A stretch of 64,000 bases of DNA from Pseudolysinimonas sp051954455 (lineage in GTDB: Bacteria; Actinomycetota; Actinomycetes; Actinomycetales; Microbacteriaceae). The stretch spans positions 1-64,000 of the forward strand of contig NZ_JBQCHS010000025.1 in NCBI RefSeq assembly GCF_051954455.1, in the 5' to 3' direction. Shown here one piece after another: positions 61,678-64,000 of this stretch. Position 1 is the first letter of the stretch. Every line of letters starts with the position of its first letter. A model generated the notes under the pieces. It had not been told where the DNA came from. It ran no database searches and saw nothing but the letters and a program-made list of their open reading frames with translations. A program made the translations under genes and the position numbers.

Positions 61678-61713
61678 AGAAGCCCTGTGCGCCACGGCGC
61701 CGACAGGGCTTCT
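61678..61713. repeat. Palindrome in the purD divergent gap
   Basis: Perfect 11-bp arms AGAAGCCCTGT and ACAGGGCTTCT (61678-61688, 61703-61713) with a 14-base loop. It lies between purD and the SCP-like gene, upstream of both. Confidence 0.6.
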
Positions 61714-61755
61714 TCGCAATGGGGAGGAGCGGGAGAGGGGTGGGAGGATCGGGGG

Positions 61756-62121
61756 GTGGCGGTGCGCAGGCGGATCGAGGTCGAGACGGGGCGGGCCGCG
61801 GTGCGCGCGACGCAGGCCGACCCCGAGGACGCGACCGCGCTCGCGACCGCGACCCGCTTCCTCCTCGAGGAGCTCGCCAGCGCGCACGAGGGCCACACGG
61901 TGGAGGTGCGCGTGCCGCCCTACGGCGCCGCGCAGGCAATCCCCGGCCCGCGCCACACCCGCGGCACGCCCCCCAACGTGATCGAGACCGACCCGGTCAC
62001 CTGGGTCGCCCTCGCCACCGGCGCGCTCGCGTGGGTCGACGCGACGGCGGCCGACCGGATCGCGGCCTCCGGCTCGCGCGCGGACCTCTCGGAGGTGCTT
62101 CCCCTAGCCTGGGAGGCGTGA
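61756..62121 (+). CDS. Sterol-carrier-like (SCP) family protein
   Basis: 121 residues. The pattern HTVEVRVPPYGAAQAIPGPR, then TPPNVIETDPVTWVALATGA and ALAWVDATAADRIAASGSRA, is that of the small bacterial SCP-like family. A mycobacterial relative is, as I recall, next to purF, and purF is nearby here too. Role unknown. GTG start with a G/A-rich stretch before it. Confidence 0.75.
   Translation: MAVRRRIEVETGRAAVRATQADPEDATALATATRFLLEELASAHEGHTVEVRVPPYGAAQAIPGPRHTRGTPPNVIETDPVTWVALATGALAWVDATAADRIAASGSRADLSEVLPLAWEA
62105..62117 (+). promoter_or_regulatory. Leaderless promoter of a small membrane-protein gene
   Basis: TAGCCT (62105-62110), seven bases, then GTG. It lies in the last codons of the SCP-like gene. 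Confidence 0.45.
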
Positions 62122-62438
62122 ACGAGCCGACCACCGAGACCACGCAGGCGCACCTGCGCCGCGCGCCCCGGCTCCCGGTGTTCCTCGTCCTCGGGGCGGT
62201 GCTCGGCGTCATCGCGGCGCTCGTGCTGACGGCCGTCGGCCAGCTGGATCCGAAGGTCGGCTTCGGTGCGACGTTCGGCTACCTGTGCCTCTGGTGCATC
62301 CCGCTCGGCATCCTCGTCGGCGCCCTCGTCGCGATCGTCATCGACCAGGTGTCGCGGCGCCGCGCCCGCCTCGTGTCCGTGGAGCGGGCGATGGTGGAGG
62401 GCGACGAGTCCGATCCCGCGGACGACGACCGGGGCTAG
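62118..62438 (+). CDS. Small membrane protein (two spans, 106 residues)
   Basis: Two hydrophobic spans, VFLVLGAVLGVIAALVLTAV and GYLCLWCIPLGILVGALVAIV, joined by a short loop (GQLDPKVGFGATF), with an acidic C-terminus (VEGDESDPADDDRG). I do not recognise the family with certainty. GTG overlaps the SCP-like stop by 4 bases. Confidence 0.7.
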   Translation: MNEPTTETTQAHLRRAPRLPVFLVLGAVLGVIAALVLTAVGQLDPKVGFGATFGYLCLWCIPLGILVGALVAIVIDQVSRRRARLVSVERAMVEGDESDPADDDRG

Positions 62439-62454
62439 TGTCGCCGGCCCCCCG

Positions 62455-62466
62455 TAGCCTGCCCGC
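62455..62466 (+). promoter_or_regulatory. Leaderless promoter of the reductase-like gene
   Basis: TAGCCT (62455-62460), six bases, then GTG. Confidence 0.55.
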
Positions 62467-63042
62467 GTGACCCGGATCGTCTTCGACACCGCGACGTCGC
62501 TCGACGGCTGGATCGCCGACGAGCAGAACTCGCTCGCGTGGCTCTTCGCCGTCCCGGGCGGCGACGAGCCGGCGGAGGGGCTGCTGCCGAGCGGCGCCAC
62601 GGTGCTCGTCGAGGGGTCGACGACGTACGAGTGGGTGCTGGCCGAGTCCGACATCATGGCGCATCCGGAGCGGTGGGCGGGGTTCCACGGCGATCGGCCG
62701 ACCTTCGTGTTCACGAGCCGCGAGCTGCCGACGCCCGCGGGCGCCGACATCCGGTTCCGCTCCGGTCCCGTGGCGGCGGTGCTGCCGGAGCTGCGCGCGG
62801 CGGCAGGCGACGGCGACATCTGGGTGGTGGGCGGCGGCGACCTCGCCGGGCAGTTCCTCGACGCGGGGGCGCTCGACAAGATCGCTCTCTCGATCGCCCC
62901 GGTCGCGCTGACCGGCGGCGCGCCGCTCCTCCCGCGCCGCCTCGACTCCGACCGGTTGGAGCTCGTCTCGGCCGAGGCGATCGGCCAGTTCGCGCGCGTG
63001 GTGTTCCGGGTGCGACCCGGCACCGGCTCCGCGGGCGGCTAG
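62467..63042 (+). CDS. Dihydrofolate reductase/RibD C-terminal domain family protein
   Basis: 191 residues. FDTATSLDGWIADEQNSLAW opens the fold, then STTYEWVLAE and VFTSRELPTP, and WVVGGGDLAGQFLDAGALDK is the NADPH-binding GGG segment. Probably reduces a pterin or flavin-related substrate. Its stop shares CTAG with the purF stop. Confidence 0.85.
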   Translation: MTRIVFDTATSLDGWIADEQNSLAWLFAVPGGDEPAEGLLPSGATVLVEGSTTYEWVLAESDIMAHPERWAGFHGDRPTFVFTSRELPTPAGADIRFRSGPVAAVLPELRAAAGDGDIWVVGGGDLAGQFLDAGALDKIALSIAPVALTGGAPLLPRRLDSDRLELVSAEAIGQFARVVFRVRPGTGSAGG

Positions 63043-64000
63043 CTGAGCTGGTTGCGCTCGACCCACTCGAGGTACTCGGGGGTCACGGTGCCCGTGACGT
63101 AGTCGCCCGTGAAGCAGCTCATCTCGAGCGCGCCGATACCCGACCCCTCGAGGATCGCGGACTCCATGTCGGCGACCTCCTGGTACACGAGGTGGTCGGC
63201 CCCGAGCTCGCGCGCGATGTCGGGGATGCTGCGCCCGGCCGCGACGAGCTCGTGGCGGGTGGGCATGTTGATGCCGTACACGTGCGGGAAGCGCACGGGC
63301 GGCGCCGCCGAGGTGAAGGTGACCGAGTTCGCGCCGGCGAGGCGCGCCATGTCGACGATCTCGCGCGAGGTGGTGCCGCGCACGATCGAGTCGTCGACGA
63401 TGAGCACGTTCTTGCCCTGGAACTCGGAGCTCATCGCGTTGAGCTTCTGCTTGACGCTCCGCTTGCGCTCCTCCTGCCCGGGCATGATGAACGTCCGCCC
63501 GACGTAGCGGTTCTTGTAGAAGCCCTCGCGGTATTCGATGCCGAGCTTCCGCGCGACCTGCATCGCGGCCGGGCGCGAGGAGTCCGGGATCGGCATCACG
63601 ACGTCGATCTCGCCGCCCGGCACCTCCCGCGCGATCGTGTCGGCGAGCCGGTCGCCGAGCCGCAGACGCGCGTCGTACACCGAGATCCCGTTCATGACGG
63701 AGTCGGGGCGGGCGAGGTAGACGTACTCGAAGGAGCACGGGATGAGACGCGGATTCGCGGCGCACTGGCGCGCGTGCAGCTCCCCGCTCGGGGTCACGAA
63801 CACGGCCTCGCCGGGGGCGATGTCGCGGACCACCTCGTAGCCGCCGTGCTCCAGCACCAGCGACTCGCTCGCGACCACCCACTCCGCGCCGACCAGCCCG
63901 GTCTCGCGCCTGCCGAGGATGAGCGGCCGGATGCCGAACGGGTCGCGGAACGCGAGGAGCCCGTGCCCCGCGATGAGCGCGATGGCCGCGTACGATCCCT
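63039..64000 (-). CDS. purF: Amidophosphoribosyltransferase (5' end outside the window)
   Basis: The visible 320 codons cover the end of the glutaminase domain (GLLAFRDPFGIRPLILG) and the whole PRPP transferase domain. The latter has IPCSFEYVYLARPDS, GFYKNRYVGRTFIMPGQ and the PRPP site VLIVDDSIVRGTTSREIV. First committed step of purine synthesis. The catalytic N-terminal Cys lies beyond base 64000. Confidence 0.96.
   Translation of the reverse strand, partial: GSYAAIALIAGHGLLAFRDPFGIRPLILGRRETGLVGAEWVVASESLVLEHGGYEVVRDIAPGEAVFVTPSGELHARQCAANPRLIPCSFEYVYLARPDSVMNGISVYDARLRLGDRLADTIAREVPGGEIDVVMPIPDSSRPAAMQVARKLGIEYREGFYKNRYVGRTFIMPGQEERKRSVKQKLNAMSSEFQGKNVLIVDDSIVRGTTSREIVDMARLAGANSVTFTSAAPPVRFPHVYGINMPTRHELVAAGRSIPDIARELGADHLVYQEVADMESAILEGSGIGALEMSCFTGDYVTGTVTPEYLEWVERNQLS

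Overview
The window is a very GC-rich (about 70% or more by eye) actinobacterial chromosome segment, most likely from the family Microbacteriaceae. The basis is a C50 (decaprenoxanthin-type) carotenoid cluster, HspR-controlled dnaK and clpB, a ClpB without its N-domain, a DUF6421 protein, many leaderless promoters, and a scattered palindromic repeat family. No CRISPR array, phage, transposase or rRNA is visible. One tRNA is present (Gly, anticodon CCC).

Layout: (1) 1-5149 is a sugar import and catabolism locus: two ABC permeases, a Gfo/Idh/MocA oxidoreductase and a RhaM-type mutarotase on +, meeting an SDR and a fumarylacetoacetase-fold hydrolase on -. The set fits the non-phosphorylating L-fucose (or related deoxysugar) route; the rest of the route would lie left of the window. 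(2) 5260-7040 is a DrrAB-like ABC exporter. (3) 7060-11081 holds a 58-residue membrane peptide, a TDT exporter with a divergent LysR regulator, two unrecognised membrane proteins and tRNA-Gly. (4) 11139-17568 has dcd, then idi divergent from crtE-crtB-crtI-crtYe-crtYf-crtEb, in which every junction is a 4-base GTGA overlap. (5) 17698-31984 has an Atg22/UMF1-type MFS protein, dnaK-grpE-dnaJ-hspR, a sugar ABC operon ending in a GMC oxidoreductase, clpB, and an LLM-class oxidoreductase. (6) 32044-44100 is housekeeping: acyl-CoA ligase, MBL hydrolase, threonine aldolase, DUF6421, AEC transporter, exonuclease III, pyrE, a septum-formation-like protein, a HAD phosphatase, an orphan DNA methyltransferase and a SpoU-type RNA methyltransferase. 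(7) 44118-47157 is a TetR regulator with a degenerate ABC-ATPase-like protein and a YhgE/Pip membrane protein. (8) 47389-64000 carries purine genes (purA, purL, purQ, purS, purC, purD, partial purF) among small accessory genes.

The stress genes share HspR-type inverted repeats (HAIR) upstream of dnaK and clpB, with hspR as last gene of the dnaK operon, which gives a feedback loop. Purine synthesis genes are split into several short minus-strand units separated by unrelated genes. At least twenty transcription units start with a TAnnnT hexamer 6-8 bases before the start codon, so leaderless mRNA appears to be the norm here; stress, ABC-transport and purA genes keep Shine-Dalgarno leaders.

The most unusual material is non-coding. 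Long-loop palindromes near 11.8, 34.3 and 37.9 kb share a TGTC..AAT..GGAGATCTG core, with looser relatives near 47.2, 55.6 and 61.7 kb. BIME-like repeats lie near 23.2 and 36.3 kb. A 14-bp perfect palindrome at 3.5 kb contains the stop codons of two convergent genes.
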